Notes: generated from the letters alone by a model not told the origin. A stretch of DNA of 63,075 nucleotides from Notoacmeibacter sp. (GCA_019912385.1 JAIOIW010000085.1:1-63075); one strand, 5' to 3'. Shown: positions 25,581-34,331, counted from the first letter of the stretch. Numbers and translations: made by a program.

Positions 25581-26504
25581 CTACGCCTCCGCCGTCGACA
25601 GGTCCCGCTTGATCTCGTTGAGGATGCGATTGCCCTCGCCCTGACCAATGCGCGCGATGTCGTCCTGGTATTTCAGCAGCACGCCGATCGTGTCCGATAT
25701 GGTCTCCGGATCGAGCGCCACCTTGTCGAGTTCGGTCAAGGCACCGGCCCAGTCGATGGTTTCCGCGACGCCCGGCGCCTTGAACAGGTCCATCTGGCGC
25801 AGTTTCTGGATGAAGGCGACGACTTCCGCCGATAGCCTCTTGTTGGCGCCCGGCACCTTGCGCCCGACGATTTCCAGTTCGCGCTTCGCGTCGGGATAGT
25901 CGACCCAGTGATAGAGGCACCGCCGCTTGAGCGCATCGTGGATTTCGCGCGTGCGGTTGGTGGTGATGATGACGATCGGCGGCTCGGCGGCCTTGATCGT
26001 GCCGAGTTCGGGGATCGTCACCTGGTAATCGGAGAGGATTTCCAGCAGGAAAGCCTCGAAGGCCTCGTCGGTGCGGTCTAGTTCGTCGATGAGGAACACC
26101 GGCGCGCCGCCGATATTGCCTTCCAGCGCCTGGAGTACCGGCCGGCGGATCAGGTGGCGTTCGGAAAAGACGTTCTTTTCCATCTCGTCGCGGTCGGTCT
26201 GGCCCGCCGCCTCATCCATGCGGATCTCGATCATCTGGGCGGCATAATTCCATTCATACACCGCCGACGACACGTCGAGCCCCTCGTAGCACTGAAGGCG
26301 GATGAGATCGCGCCCCAGTTCCTTGGCCAGGACCTTGGCGATCTCGGTCTTGCCCACGCCCGCCTCGCCTTCCAGGAAGAGCGGCCGCTTCATCCGGAGC
26401 GCCAGGAACAGCACCGTGGCCAACGAGCGGTCGGCCACGTAGTTGCCGCGCTCCAGCAAGTCGAGCGTTTCGTCGATCGATTGAGGCAGGGGGGTCGGTG
26501 TCAT
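25581..26504 (-). CDS. MoxR family AAA+ ATPase, CoxD type
   Basis: The 307-residue AAA+ protein has Walker A GEAGVGKTE at 46-54, Walker B FLIDELDR at 137-144 and the arginine/sensor region TTNRTREIHDALKRR. MoxR ATPases act as chaperones for metal insertion with a VWA partner, here the next gene. In Oligotropha this pair (CoxD/CoxE) is needed to assemble carbon monoxide dehydrogenase. It is followed by coxE after 5 bp and preceded by a flavin reductase gene after 29 bp. Confidence 0.92.
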   Translation of the reverse strand: MTPTPLPQSIDETLDLLERGNYVADRSLATVLFLALRMKRPLFLEGEAGVGKTEIAKVLAKELGRDLIRLQCYEGLDVSSAVYEWNYAAQMIEIRMDEAAGQTDRDEMEKNVFSERHLIRRPVLQALEGNIGGAPVFLIDELDRTDEAFEAFLLEILSDYQVTIPELGTIKAAEPPIVIITTNRTREIHDALKRRCLYHWVDYPDAKRELEIVGRKVPGANKRLSAEVVAFIQKLRQMDLFKAPGVAETIDWAGALTELDKVALDPETISDTIGVLLKYQDDIARIGQGEGNRILNEIKRDLSTAEA

Positions 26505-26533
26505 GCCCTCTCCCGTGGGCTGTCGCCTGCCGT

Positions 26534-27028
26534 TCAGAATGTGCGGTAGGCGCGATTGAAATATATCAGCGGCTCGAGCCTATCCCCGAGAGACAGTCCT
26601 GTCACCTTGCCAAAAAGCACACGATGCGTCGCAAAATCATGCGTCTCGGCCACTTCGCAGTCGAACACGGCCATGGCGTCGGTCAGCACCGGCGAGCCGG
26701 TGGTAAGCCTGGTCCAGTCTGCGAGCGCGAATCGGTCGTCCTGCGAAAGCCCGGTCAACCCGGAAAAAGCGTCCGCCAGGGGCTTGTGGCCTGCGGTCAG
26801 CGTGTTCAGCGCGAACACGCCGTTGTCGAAGAATACCGCATTGTTTTCGTTGTACCGGTTAAGGCAAACCAGCACGGTCGCCGGATCGTCCGACACCGAA
26901 CAGGCCGCAATCACGGTCGCGCCACGCCGGCCGGCCTTGCCCGCGGTTGTCGCGATGTGCACATGGCCCGCGAAATGGGCCATCGCGTCGCGATAGGCCT
27001 GCGGTTCGATCTTCGTCTGCTTGAGCAC
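26534..27028 (-). CDS. Flavin reductase domain protein
   Basis: I place the start at the GTG at 27028, giving 164 residues, the usual size of flavin reductase (FMN_red/RutF-like) proteins; the frame is open to 27139 but the extra part has no family match. The domain is recognisable by YRDAMAHFAGHVHIATT, the flavin-binding RGATVIAACSVSDDPATVLVCLN and ENNAVFFDNGVFALNTL, and the closing GKVTGLSLGDRLEPLIYFN. Such enzymes supply reduced flavin to monooxygenases or other partners. It stands 29 bp before moxR, so it may be the first gene of the cox-type operon. Confidence 0.85.
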   Translation of the reverse strand: MLKQTKIEPQAYRDAMAHFAGHVHIATTAGKAGRRGATVIAACSVSDDPATVLVCLNRYNENNAVFFDNGVFALNTLTAGHKPLADAFSGLTGLSQDDRFALADWTRLTTGSPVLTDAMAVFDCEVAETHDFATHRVLFGKVTGLSLGDRLEPLIYFNRAYRTF

Positions 27029-27152
27029 GCTCTGTATCCGTTTTTGCGGGCGGTCTGAATGCCGCGTCCTTTGCGCCGCAATATAGATATGATCGCACCC
27101 CAGACAAGCAAGCGCGAAACAATCTCCGCGCGGTGGCACTGCACCTGCTCAC

Positions 27153-28064
27153 TCACCGCGGTCCGCGCGGCCAAGGAAACAGAACCGATATGCCGCGCGT
27201 CTGCGCATCGTAGTCGTCATGGCGGGCGCGTTTTCGTTCAAGCATCATCGGCACCGACACGAACACGAACAGGGCGGTCATCGCAAGCGGCCCGGCAATC
27301 GTCCAGGCCCAGGCCGGGTCAGCTGCAAGCCCGAACAGCCACACGCCCCACCAGAAGCTGACTTCGCCGAAATAATTGGGGTGCTGCGACCACGCCCAAA
27401 GGCCGCCGGTCAGGATTTCGCCCGGCCGCCGGTCGCGCCCCAGGAACCGGCGCAATTGCCAATCGGCCACCGTTTCGATCATGATCGCGCCGATCACGAC
27501 CGCCGCCGCCGCGCCGTCGACCAACCCCAGCGGCCTGTCCGATACCGTGACGACGTAGAGCGGGACCGAAGCCAGGAACACGAGCAGGGTCGGAAACATC
27601 TCGATGCCCGCGAGGTTGACCAGGGGAAACCAGCGCCCACTCTTCTCGCGCAGGTCGCGATAACGGAAGTCCTCGTGCTCGAGGTCGCGCCAGCGCCGCA
27701 TGCAGTTCCAGGTCAGCCGCACGGCCCAGAGGGCGACGAGCGCGAGCACCAGCCATTCCCGAGCGGACGGCACGCCGGTTTGCAAGGGATGCCACATCCA
27801 GAAAGCCAGGAGAATAGGCGGCGCGACACTCCAGTAGGGATCGTAGATCGAGGCGTTGCCGAACAGCGTCGCGAATACGAAGATCACGAGCGTCGCGACA
27901 ACTGTCGCCGCCAGAGCCGCTTCGAGCGGCGACATGGCAGGCCATGCCCTGGCAACCAGCCAGGCGGCGGCAAGGGCCGCGCCATAGGCAACGATGCATG
28001 CCGCTGTCGGGCCAAACGCCCCGAAGGTCTGGTCGAAGAACCGTCGCAACCGTTTCCCCGTCAT
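27153..28064 (-). CDS. DUF1295 domain membrane protein
   Basis: The ATG at 28064 follows an AGGGGA site and gives 303 residues. About seven membrane spans precede the DUF1295 region, which is related to steroid 5-alpha reductase: WNCMRRWRDLEHEDFRYRDLRE, QLRRFLGRDRRPGEILTGGLWAWSQ split over the C-terminal part, HPNYFGEVSFWWG, and a charged end. The family is presumed to reduce or transfer methyl groups on lipid-like substrates, but no member has a firm role. It is transcribed in the same direction as the flavin reductase, 125 bp before it. Confidence 0.88.
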   Translation of the reverse strand: MTGKRLRRFFDQTFGAFGPTAACIVAYGAALAAAWLVARAWPAMSPLEAALAATVVATLVIFVFATLFGNASIYDPYWSVAPPILLAFWMWHPLQTGVPSAREWLVLALVALWAVRLTWNCMRRWRDLEHEDFRYRDLREKSGRWFPLVNLAGIEMFPTLLVFLASVPLYVVTVSDRPLGLVDGAAAAVVIGAIMIETVADWQLRRFLGRDRRPGEILTGGLWAWSQHPNYFGEVSFWWGVWLFGLAADPAWAWTIAGPLAMTALFVFVSVPMMLERKRARHDDYDAQTRGISVLFPWPRGPR

Positions 28065-28198
28065 GGTCAAAATCCCCTGTCGGCCAGCCCTGCCTGCTGC
28101 CTAACATATCCAATGGGGAATCCGCTGTGAAATCCGGCCGCTGTTGCGCCGCCCTGCCCAAGCCATTATCGATGGCATACCAATCGCGGAACCTGTTC

Positions 28199-29257
28199 AT
28201 GCGCCCAATCTCCCCGATCGTGCTGGCCCTGGCCGCCGCCCTGAGCGGCGGCACGGTCGCGCGTGCCGGGACGGTCGGTCTCGCCGCGCCCCTGTCGGGC
28301 TTTGCCGGCGCGCTCGGCGCACAGATGCGCGACGGCGCCCGGGTGGCTGCCGACGGTGCCGGGACACCACTGGTCATTGCCGATACGGCCTGCAGCGCCG
28401 AAGGCGGCGCGAGTGCCGCCCGGACGCTGGTCGAGGCCGGCGTTTCGGTCGTCACCGGTTTCCTGTGCACAGAGGCGATCGACGCGGCGCTGCCCGTCCT
28501 GACCGCCGCCGGCATCGCGGTCATCACGCCGGGCGTACGTGCCGACGCGCTGACTGATCGACGCACCAGGACCGGCAACCTCGTCTGGCGCCTGGCGCCG
28601 CGCGCCGACGCGGAAGCGAAGGCCGCCGCAGCCCTGCTGCTCGATCGCTGGCGCGACGTCAACTTCGCCATCGCCGACGACGGTACGATCTACGGGCGCG
28701 ATCTGGCGGAAAGCCTTCGCCTCGCCGCGGAGATGGAGGGCCACAAGCCGGTCTTTTTTGACACCTTCCGCCCCCAGCTCGACAACCAGATCGGCCTCGT
28801 CGGGCGGCTGCGCAAGGCCGGCGCCACCCATGTCTTCGTGGGCGGCGACCGCAACGATATCGCCATTCTCGGCCGCGATGCCGCAAAGCTCGGGCTCGAC
28901 CTCACGATTGCCGGCGGCGAGGCGCTGCTTGCCGCCGAAGGCGACGTCGAACTGGCGCCGGGCACGCTGATGGTGGGGCCGGCCCGTCCGCGGGCAAGCG
29001 CTGAACTCGCCGCCGCATTCGCAGCGCGCGGAATCGTTCCCGAAGGCTATGTCCTGTCCTCCCATGCAGCCGTCGAGATCGCGCTTGCCGTCGCCGGCGA
29101 CGGCAGGGCCGACCTGGGCAAGTGGCGCACCCGGCTGGAGGGTCCGGTCTTCGATACGGCTGCCGGGCGCGTCGCTTTCGACGAAAACGGCGACCGGAAA
29201 GGCAGTCCCTATCGCCTGCTCGTCTGGAACGGCGAAGAATTCGTGAGCGCGGACTAG
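28199..29257 (+). CDS. Periplasmic substrate-binding protein, branched-chain amino acid type
   Basis: With the ATG at 28199 the product has 352 residues and a proper signal peptide (MRPISPIVLALAAALSGGTV, cut near ARA). The mature protein is a type I periplasmic binding protein: AAPLSGFAGALGAQMRDGAR and the core DDGTIYGRDLAES fit the Leu/Ile/Val-binding family. No permease or ATPase genes accompany it; such orphan binding proteins are common in rhizobia. The end of the gene is the edge of the palindromic element 29257-29521. Confidence 0.85.
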   Translation: MRPISPIVLALAAALSGGTVARAGTVGLAAPLSGFAGALGAQMRDGARVAADGAGTPLVIADTACSAEGGASAARTLVEAGVSVVTGFLCTEAIDAALPVLTAAGIAVITPGVRADALTDRRTRTGNLVWRLAPRADAEAKAAAALLLDRWRDVNFAIADDGTIYGRDLAESLRLAAEMEGHKPVFFDTFRPQLDNQIGLVGRLRKAGATHVFVGGDRNDIAILGRDAAKLGLDLTIAGGEALLAAEGDVELAPGTLMVGPARPRASAELAAAFAARGIVPEGYVLSSHAAVEIALAVAGDGRADLGKWRTRLEGPVFDTAAGRVAFDENGDRKGSPYRLLVWNGEEFVSAD

Positions 29258-29521
29258 GGGCAGGACCCATTAATGAGACCGAAATGGCGTTCGATATGAC
29301 GAGAAATGCAAGGAAAAGCCGGCAGGCCGGGGTGGTTCCCCCGGCCAAGGGCATTGACGCGGCAGTTAGACATCAGCTCGATCGTCCTTCGGATCGGGCG
29401 GATTTGCACGGCCTACAGCGTCGCAAGCCATTGAAAGGCCTCAGCCTTCCTGCGGGCCTGCCCCTCTTGTCCGCACAAATCCGCTCCGATCATTCTGGTC
29501 AAATTAACAGGTCCTGACCCC
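29257..29521. repeat. Nested palindromic element carrying the translation start region of the P1 peptidase gene
   Basis: The ends (29257-29274 and 29503-29521) are near-perfect inverted repeats of GGGG(t)CAGGACC-ATTAAT type. A second pair lies within (a 17-base block at about 29393-29409 opposite 29473-29492) and a GC hairpin is centred at 29325-29346 (GGCCGGGG with CCCCGGCC). The 265 bp between the binding protein stop and the peptidase ATG is thus almost entirely this element. It resembles rhizobial non-autonomous repeats; the family name is not known to me. Confidence 0.7.
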
Positions 29522-29522
29522 A

Positions 29523-30539
29523 ATGCCCTTCAAGAGCGGCCCGAAGAACCTGATCACCGACATTGCCGGCCTGAAGGTCGGCAACGTCGAGGACCGCACG
29601 ATCAACACCGGCACGACGGTGCTGATCCCCGACGAGCCCTGCGTCGCCGCCGTGCAGGTGCTGGGTGGTGCGCCGGGCACGCGCGAAACCGACCTGCTGG
29701 AGCCGCACAATTCCGTGGAGAAGATTCACGCGCTCGTCCTGTCGGGCGGATCGGCCTACGGCCTCGACGCCGCCGGCGGCGTTCAGGCCGCACTGCGCGA
29801 GCAGGGCCGCGGGTTCCGGATCGGCCCGCACCTGATCCCCATCGTGCCGGCTGCCATCATCTTCGACCTCGCCAATGGCGGAGCCAAGGAATGGGGCCGG
29901 TTCTCGCCCTATCGCGAACTCGGCTATGCCGCGGCATCGGCCGCTTCGCGCGATTTCGCGATAGGCACCGCGGGCGCGGGTTATGGTGCGCTGACGGCGA
30001 CCGCCAAGGGCGGCCTCGGTTCCGCCTCGACTGTTCTTGAAAACGGAATTACGGTCGGCGCCCTGGTGGCCGTCAATCCGGTCGGTTCGGTGACCGTCGG
30101 CGGCACCCGCCACTTCTGGGCCGCGCCGTTCGAGATCGATTCCGAATTCGGCGGCCTCGGCCTGCCCGCGCCCATGCCGGCGGACGCCACCGACCTGCGC
30201 ATCAAGTTCCGCGACATGCGCAAGAGCCCGGTCGAAAACACGACCGTCGCGATCATCGCCACCGACGCGGTACTGTCCAAGGCCGAGGCAAAGCGCCTGG
30301 CGATCGCCGCCCATGACGGCTTTGCCCGCGCCATCTGGCCAACCCACACGCCCCTCGATGGCGACCTGGTGTTTGCGCTGGCAACCGGCGGATCGGGCAA
30401 TACGCCGCAGGGCGACGATTTCATCGACCTCTGCGCGGCGGCCGCAGCGACCATGGCGCGGGCGATCGCGCGCGGCGTCCACGCGGCGACGCCACGCGAC
30501 GGCGACCTGTTTCCCGCCTGGTCAACGCTGGCGGTCTGA
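29523..30539 (+). CDS. P1 family peptidase (DmpA/S58 type)
   Basis: The 338-residue protein belongs to the self-processing P1/DmpA aminopeptidase family. Typical are the opening ITDIAGLKVGN, LSGGSAYGLDAAGGV, and the processing site NTTVAIIATDA, where cleavage between Asn239 and Thr240 would free the Thr as N-terminal nucleophile. Family members release N-terminal residues or D-amino acids from peptides. The ATG lies 2 bp after the palindromic element, which therefore provides its ribosome binding region. The 30545 membrane protein follows 5 bp downstream. Confidence 0.92.
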   Translation: MPFKSGPKNLITDIAGLKVGNVEDRTINTGTTVLIPDEPCVAAVQVLGGAPGTRETDLLEPHNSVEKIHALVLSGGSAYGLDAAGGVQAALREQGRGFRIGPHLIPIVPAAIIFDLANGGAKEWGRFSPYRELGYAAASAASRDFAIGTAGAGYGALTATAKGGLGSASTVLENGITVGALVAVNPVGSVTVGGTRHFWAAPFEIDSEFGGLGLPAPMPADATDLRIKFRDMRKSPVENTTVAIIATDAVLSKAEAKRLAIAAHDGFARAIWPTHTPLDGDLVFALATGGSGNTPQGDDFIDLCAAAAATMARAIARGVHAATPRDGDLFPAWSTLAV

Positions 30540-30544
30540 AGGCG

Positions 30545-31072
30545 ATGGCGAAACAGGCGACAGCGGCAGCGCCGGGATTGATGGCAGGTTTAAAACGCAT
30601 CCTGCCCGGCTGGCCGCTCGCTCTCGCCGGTTCGCCGGCCTGGGCGTGTCTGATGGCCGCCAGCGCCCTCACCTATCTTTGGTACCGCGAATGGCAACTG
30701 GCTATCGCCTGGCAGCGGATCGCCATTCTCTATTTCCTCGGCGGCCTTGCCGCCTTTGCGCCCGCTCTGACGGCGCTGCGATGGCTCGATCGCCACCACC
30801 GTTTCACCGGCCCCCAGCGCTTCGCCGCCGCGTTCGTCGTCCTCGCCGCTTTCACGATCGCGGCGACGGCCTTCCTGTTCTCTCAGTATTTCCGCCAATA
30901 CTTCGCCCAGTGGCACCGTGACACGTTCTCCTTCTACGGTTTTCTCGAGTTCGGCTTCACCTCGGCCGCCGCGGTTTACTACTTTCTTGTCGGTGGTTTG
31001 CGCCAGTATCTGCCGCTCGGCGTCCCCGCGCTTGTCCTTGTCAGCCTGTGGTGGGCGCGAAAGCCGCGTTGA
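30545..31072 (+). CDS. Integral membrane protein of unknown family
   Basis: A 175-residue protein with four predicted membrane spans (about residues 23-45, 55-78, 93-115 and 135-170) and few charges. It lies 5 bp after the P1 peptidase stop and is probably in the same transcript. I do not recognise a family and no catalytic motif is visible. Its start has no clear ribosome site, which fits coupling to the peptidase gene. Confidence 0.7.
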   Translation: MAKQATAAAPGLMAGLKRILPGWPLALAGSPAWACLMAASALTYLWYREWQLAIAWQRIAILYFLGGLAAFAPALTALRWLDRHHRFTGPQRFAAAFVVLAAFTIAATAFLFSQYFRQYFAQWHRDTFSFYGFLEFGFTSAAAVYYFLVGGLRQYLPLGVPALVLVSLWWARKPR

Positions 31073-31131
31073 GCCCGCGGCCGACAGATGCTAACAGGCT
31101 CGCAACTTGAACCGACAGGCAGGCACCCGAC

Positions 31132-32460
31132 ATGATCCCGCGCTATTCGCGGCCGCAGATGGCCGCAATCTGGTCCCCCGAGACGAAATTCCGCATCTGG
31201 TTCGAGATCGAGGCCCATGCCTGCGATGCGCTGGCCGAAATCGGAGTCATCCCCGCACAGGCCGCAAAGACGATATGGGAGAAGGGCGGCGCGGCGACCT
31301 TCGACATCGACCGTATCGACGCCATCGAGCGCGAGACGAAGCACGATGTCATCGCCTTCCTGACCCATCTGGCCGAGATCGTCGGCCCCGATGCGCGCTT
31401 CGTCCACCAGGGCATGACGTCGTCCGACGTGCTCGACACCTGCTTCAACGTCCAGCTCGTGCGCGCCGCCGACATCCTGCTTGCCGAAATGGACGCGCTG
31501 CTGGCCGCGCTGAAGAAGCGCGCCTTCGAGTACAAGGACACCGTCACCATCGGCCGCAGCCACGGCATCCATGCCGAGCCGACCACCTTCGGCGTCAAGC
31601 TCGCCCAGGCCTACGCCGAGTTTGCGCGCTGCCGCACGCGGCTCGAAAACGCCCGCGCCGAAGTGGCGACCGTGGCGATTTCCGGCGCTGTCGGCACCTT
31701 CGCCAACATCGATCCGCGCGTGGAGGAGCATGTCGCCGACAAGATGGGCCTGAAGCCGGAGCCGGTTTCCACCCAGGTCATCCCGCGCGATCGCCACGCC
31801 ATGTATTTCGCCACCCTCGGCGTCATTGCCTCGTCGGTGGAGCGGCTGGCGACCGAAATCCGCCACCTGCAGCGCACCGAGGTGCTGGAGGCGGAGGAGT
31901 ATTTCTCGCCCGGCCAGAAGGGCTCGTCGGCCATGCCGCACAAGCGCAATCCGGTGCTGACCGAGAACCTGACCGGCCTTGCCCGCATGGTGCGCGCCTA
32001 TGCCCTGCCGGCAATGGAGAACGTGGCGCTGTGGCACGAGCGCGACATCTCCCATTCCTCGGTCGAGCGCATGATCGGACCCGACGCCACCGTTACGCTC
32101 GACTTCGCGCTGGCGCGCCTCACCGGCGTGGTGGAAAAGCTCCTCGTCTATCCCGAGCGCATGCTCGCCAACATGAACCGCCTCGGCGGCCTGGTGCACT
32201 CGCAGCGCATCCTGCTGGCGCTCACCCAGGCCGGCGTTTCGCGCGAGGACGCCTACCGCCTCGTCCAGCGCAACGCCATGAAGGTGTGGGAGAGCTACCA
32301 GGCTTCCGGCGCCTCGACCGTCGACTTCCTGGAGGAACTGCTCGCCGACAGGGACGTTCGCGCCGCGCTGTCGGAAGAGGAAATCCGCAGCCGCTTCGAT
32401 CTCGGCTACCACACCAAGCACGCCGACACGATCTTCAGGCGGGTGTTCGGCGAAGGCTGA
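31132..32460 (+). CDS. purB: Adenylosuccinate lyase
   Basis: PurB cleaves SAICAR to AICAR and adenylosuccinate to AMP in purine synthesis. The 442-residue protein has the superfamily signature [10 protein letters not shown], the N-terminal [13 protein letters not shown], the catalytic His region [10 protein letters not shown] and [14 protein letters not shown]. It is separated from the purC-purS-purQ-purL run by several genes, as usual in rhizobia. Downstream, an inverted repeat at 32495-32503/32514-32522 without T tract may end the transcript. Confidence 0.97.
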   Translation: MIPRYSRPQMAAIWSPETKFRIWFEIEAHACDALAEIGVIPAQAAKTIWEKGGAATFDIDRIDAIERETKHDVIAFLTHLAEIVGPDARFVHQGMTSSDVLDTCFNVQLVRAADILLAEMDALLAALKKRAFEYKDTVTIGRSHGIHAEPTTFGVKLAQAYAEFARCRTRLENARAEVATVAISGAVGTFANIDPRVEEHVADKMGLKPEPVSTQVIPRDRHAMYFATLGVIASSVERLATEIRHLQRTEVLEAEEYFSPGQKGSSAMPHKRNPVLTENLTGLARMVRAYALPAMENVALWHERDISHSSVERMIGPDATVTLDFALARLTGVVEKLLVYPERMLANMNRLGGLVHSQRILLALTQAGVSREDAYRLVQRNAMKVWESYQASGASTVDFLEELLADRDVRAALSEEEIRSRFDLGYHTKHADTIFRRVFGEG

Positions 32461-32511
32461 TCGAAAGGCTGAAAAGGCCGAAGAACCAGAAGCTTGTGCC
32501 GCTTTCCGGAA

Positions 32512-32646
32512 TCAGCGGCACAGGCTGCCGCAGGGAACGCCGTCAATGTCGCGGTCGCGGATTACCTCACCGCATTGCTGAAATAGTACCAGGCCTGCGC
32601 ACAATCGCGCATTGCAAACCGATCGCAAGGCCCGTATCTGGGCGCC
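32512..32646 (-). pseudogene. Remnant of an excalibur calcium-binding domain protein with frameshift
   Basis: On the minus strand two frames together encode an excalibur domain. One frame reads MRDCAQAWYYFSN from 32612; the next, shifted by one base near 32575, reads CGEVIRDRDIDGVPCGSLCR to the stop at 32512. Joined they give the usual Cys-x-EA-type and DxDxDGxPC pattern, including the calcium loop DRDIDG. A one-base loss explains the shift. The N-terminal part of the original gene is missing, cut by the divergent hydrolase gene at 32647. I count it as a decayed fragment, not a gene. Confidence 0.65.
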
Positions 32647-33201
32647 ATGAAAGCCGCCGAAGCCGAAATCCTCATCGTACCTGGCTATACCAATTCCGGC
32701 CCCGAGCACTGGCAGTCGCGCTGGGAAGCCAAACTCTCGACCGCGCGCCGTGTCGAGCAGGCCGAGTGGACCAAGCCCGTGCGCGACGAATGGGTCGCCC
32801 GTCTTGTCGAGGAAGTAAACCGGGCGAGCAAACCGGTCATCCTTGTCGGTCATTCGCTCGGCGCCACGATCTGCGTGCTTGCCGCTTCGCAAATCGGTCC
32901 CAGGGTCGCCGGTGCCTTTTTCGTCGCCCCGCCCGATACGGAAAATCCCGCGATCCGGCCGAAGCACCTGATGACATTCGGCCCCTATCCGCGCGATCCC
33001 CTGCCCTTCCCGTCGATCGTCGTGGCCAGCCGCGATGACGACTTCTGCGATCTGCCCGTCGCCGAGGACCTTGCCGCCGCCTGGGGTTCGCTATTCATAG
33101 ATGCCGGTGCCGCCGGTCACCTCAATGCCGAATCCGGGCACGGCCCCTGGCCGGAAGGATCGATGACCTTTGCCCGCTTCGTCTCCCGCCTGACGCCCTA
33201 G
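32647..33201 (+). CDS. RBBP9/YdeN family alpha/beta hydrolase
   Basis: A compact 184-residue serine hydrolase of the RBBP9/YdeN family, with VPGYTNSGPEHWQSRWE near the N-terminus, the nucleophile Ser in VGHSLGA, an Asp in ASRDDDF and His in AGHLNAESGHG. The family lacks a cap and has uncertain natural substrates. The TAG stop is the beginning of the double-hairpin element at 33198; without that insertion the reading frame may have continued. The upstream region overlaps an excalibur remnant. Confidence 0.9.
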   Translation: MKAAEAEILIVPGYTNSGPEHWQSRWEAKLSTARRVEQAEWTKPVRDEWVARLVEEVNRASKPVILVGHSLGATICVLAASQIGPRVAGAFFVAPPDTENPAIRPKHLMTFGPYPRDPLPFPSIVVASRDDDFCDLPVAEDLAAAWGSLFIDAGAAGHLNAESGHGPWPEGSMTFARFVSRLTP

Positions 33202-33366
33202 TGGAACGAATTTGACATTCGATACCCGCTCGATGTCGACCTTGAATTCGAATGCCAAATTCTAAGTTCCACTGGAATCACAAGCATTCCAGTGGTTTCC
33301 TTGTTTCCAACATTGGTCCTCGTGGCGGATACAAACGGGACGCAAATGTTGGAAACGAACCACTAG
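33198..33366. repeat. Double-hairpin mobile-like element, copy 1
   Basis: This 169-bp element is bounded by CTAG on both sides (CTAGTGG at the left, CCACTAG at the right). It contains two hairpins in a row: arms 33201-33222 with 33248-33272, then 33294-33314 with 33345-33361. The same unit, reversed, is at 42655-42824; the first 45 bases are identical and the whole is about 85 percent the same by eye. It has no coding frame. The arrangement fits a non-autonomous mobile element with a CTAG target duplication. The remaining 33367-33570 looks like the leader of the porin gene. Confidence 0.85.
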
Positions 33367-33570
33367 CGTGGAGTCGGGTGCCTGAAAACGTGCCATCTCG
33401 CTGTTCGCAGGCGCGGCAACTGCTTCCAAAATAGTCGTAAATTGTCATTGTATTGCGTCTTCTGCGCAACAAATCTCGCGATTTGATTGCCCGGCAAACT
33501 TTCCCGTTGATTTTTTTCGCGGCCACCCCGCCTATCTTGCTCATCAATAGCTTTTTGAGGGGCCCCATCC

Positions 33571-34281
33571 ATGAAGATCCGCACTCTGATCCTGTCTTGC
33601 GCGACCGCCGCCGTCCTAACCGCCGCACCGGCATGGGCGCAGGACAACGGCGCCGAAACCCCGACCTGGGCATTCGATCTCGCTTTCGGCGCGGCGTTTA
33701 CATCCGACTATGTTTCGCGCGGAACGAGCCAGTCCGGCGGCCCCGCCGTCCAGGGCTATGTCGAAGCCTCCTACGGCATCGTCTATGCCGGTGTGTGGGC
33801 ATCGAGCGTCAGCCCGGCGATCACCGGCGGCAATGTCGAGATCGACGTCTATGGCGGCATCCGCCCCGAATTCGGCAACCTGTCGCTCGATCTCGGCTAT
33901 GCGCACTATTTCTATTCGCCGGGCGGCGCCTGCTGCGGCGAGGTCTATGCCAAGGCCAATTACGCCTTCACCGAGAATTTCTCCGGCGGCGCCGAGATCT
34001 ACCAGGACTTCGTCAACAGCACGACCTGGGCGGCCGCGCGCGCGGAAGTCGGCGGCCTGCCGCTCGAACTCGCCTTCTCGGCGAAAGTCGGCTCGGACTT
34101 CGGAACGCTGGCGCTCGGCGTCACCAAGGTGGCGTGGGATGCCGGCGTCTCGCGCACCTTCGCCGATGCCGTGACGCTCGATCTGCGCTACCATGACTCG
34201 AATGTCGATCCGGCCCGTTTCGTGGCGACCCTGTCGGTCGATACCTCGCTCTCGGCCCTGAAGAAGATGTTCAACAACTGA
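33571..34281 (+). CDS. TorF family putative porin
   Basis: The 236-residue protein has a standard signal peptide (MKIRTLILSCATAAVLTAA, cut near AWA) and a beta-strand-rich body of the TorF/TIGR02001 porin family: FGAAFTSDYVSRGTSQSG at the start of the mature part, and alternating aromatic strands such as VEIDVYGGIRPEF. Such proteins form outer-membrane channels; specificity is unknown. It lies behind an AT-rich leader and ends at a strong bidirectional terminator. Confidence 0.9.
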   Translation: MKIRTLILSCATAAVLTAAPAWAQDNGAETPTWAFDLAFGAAFTSDYVSRGTSQSGGPAVQGYVEASYGIVYAGVWASSVSPAITGGNVEIDVYGGIRPEFGNLSLDLGYAHYFYSPGGACCGEVYAKANYAFTENFSGGAEIYQDFVNSTTWAAARAEVGGLPLELAFSAKVGSDFGTLALGVTKVAWDAGVSRTFADAVTLDLRYHDSNVDPARFVATLSVDTSLSALKKMFNN

Positions 34282-34301
34282 TCGCGCGATACGCGCTGAC
34301 G

Positions 34302-34331
34302 AAAAAGGCGGTCTCCGGACCGCCTTTTTTA
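34302..34331. terminator. Bidirectional terminator between porin and aldolase genes
   Basis: An 8-bp core stem (34306-34313 with 34318-34325) with an A run before and T run after gives a hairpin that works on both strands. It sits between the convergent porin (+) and HpaI aldolase (-) genes. Confidence 0.9.

Noticed and set aside
30979-32421. 480-residue minus-strand frame over purB
   Set aside because: Antisense shadow; purB shows all its signatures on the plus strand.
32512-32646. Programmed frameshifting to express the excalibur protein
   Set aside because: No slippery heptamer or stimulating structure is visible at the break and the start of the gene is missing, so simple decay is more likely.
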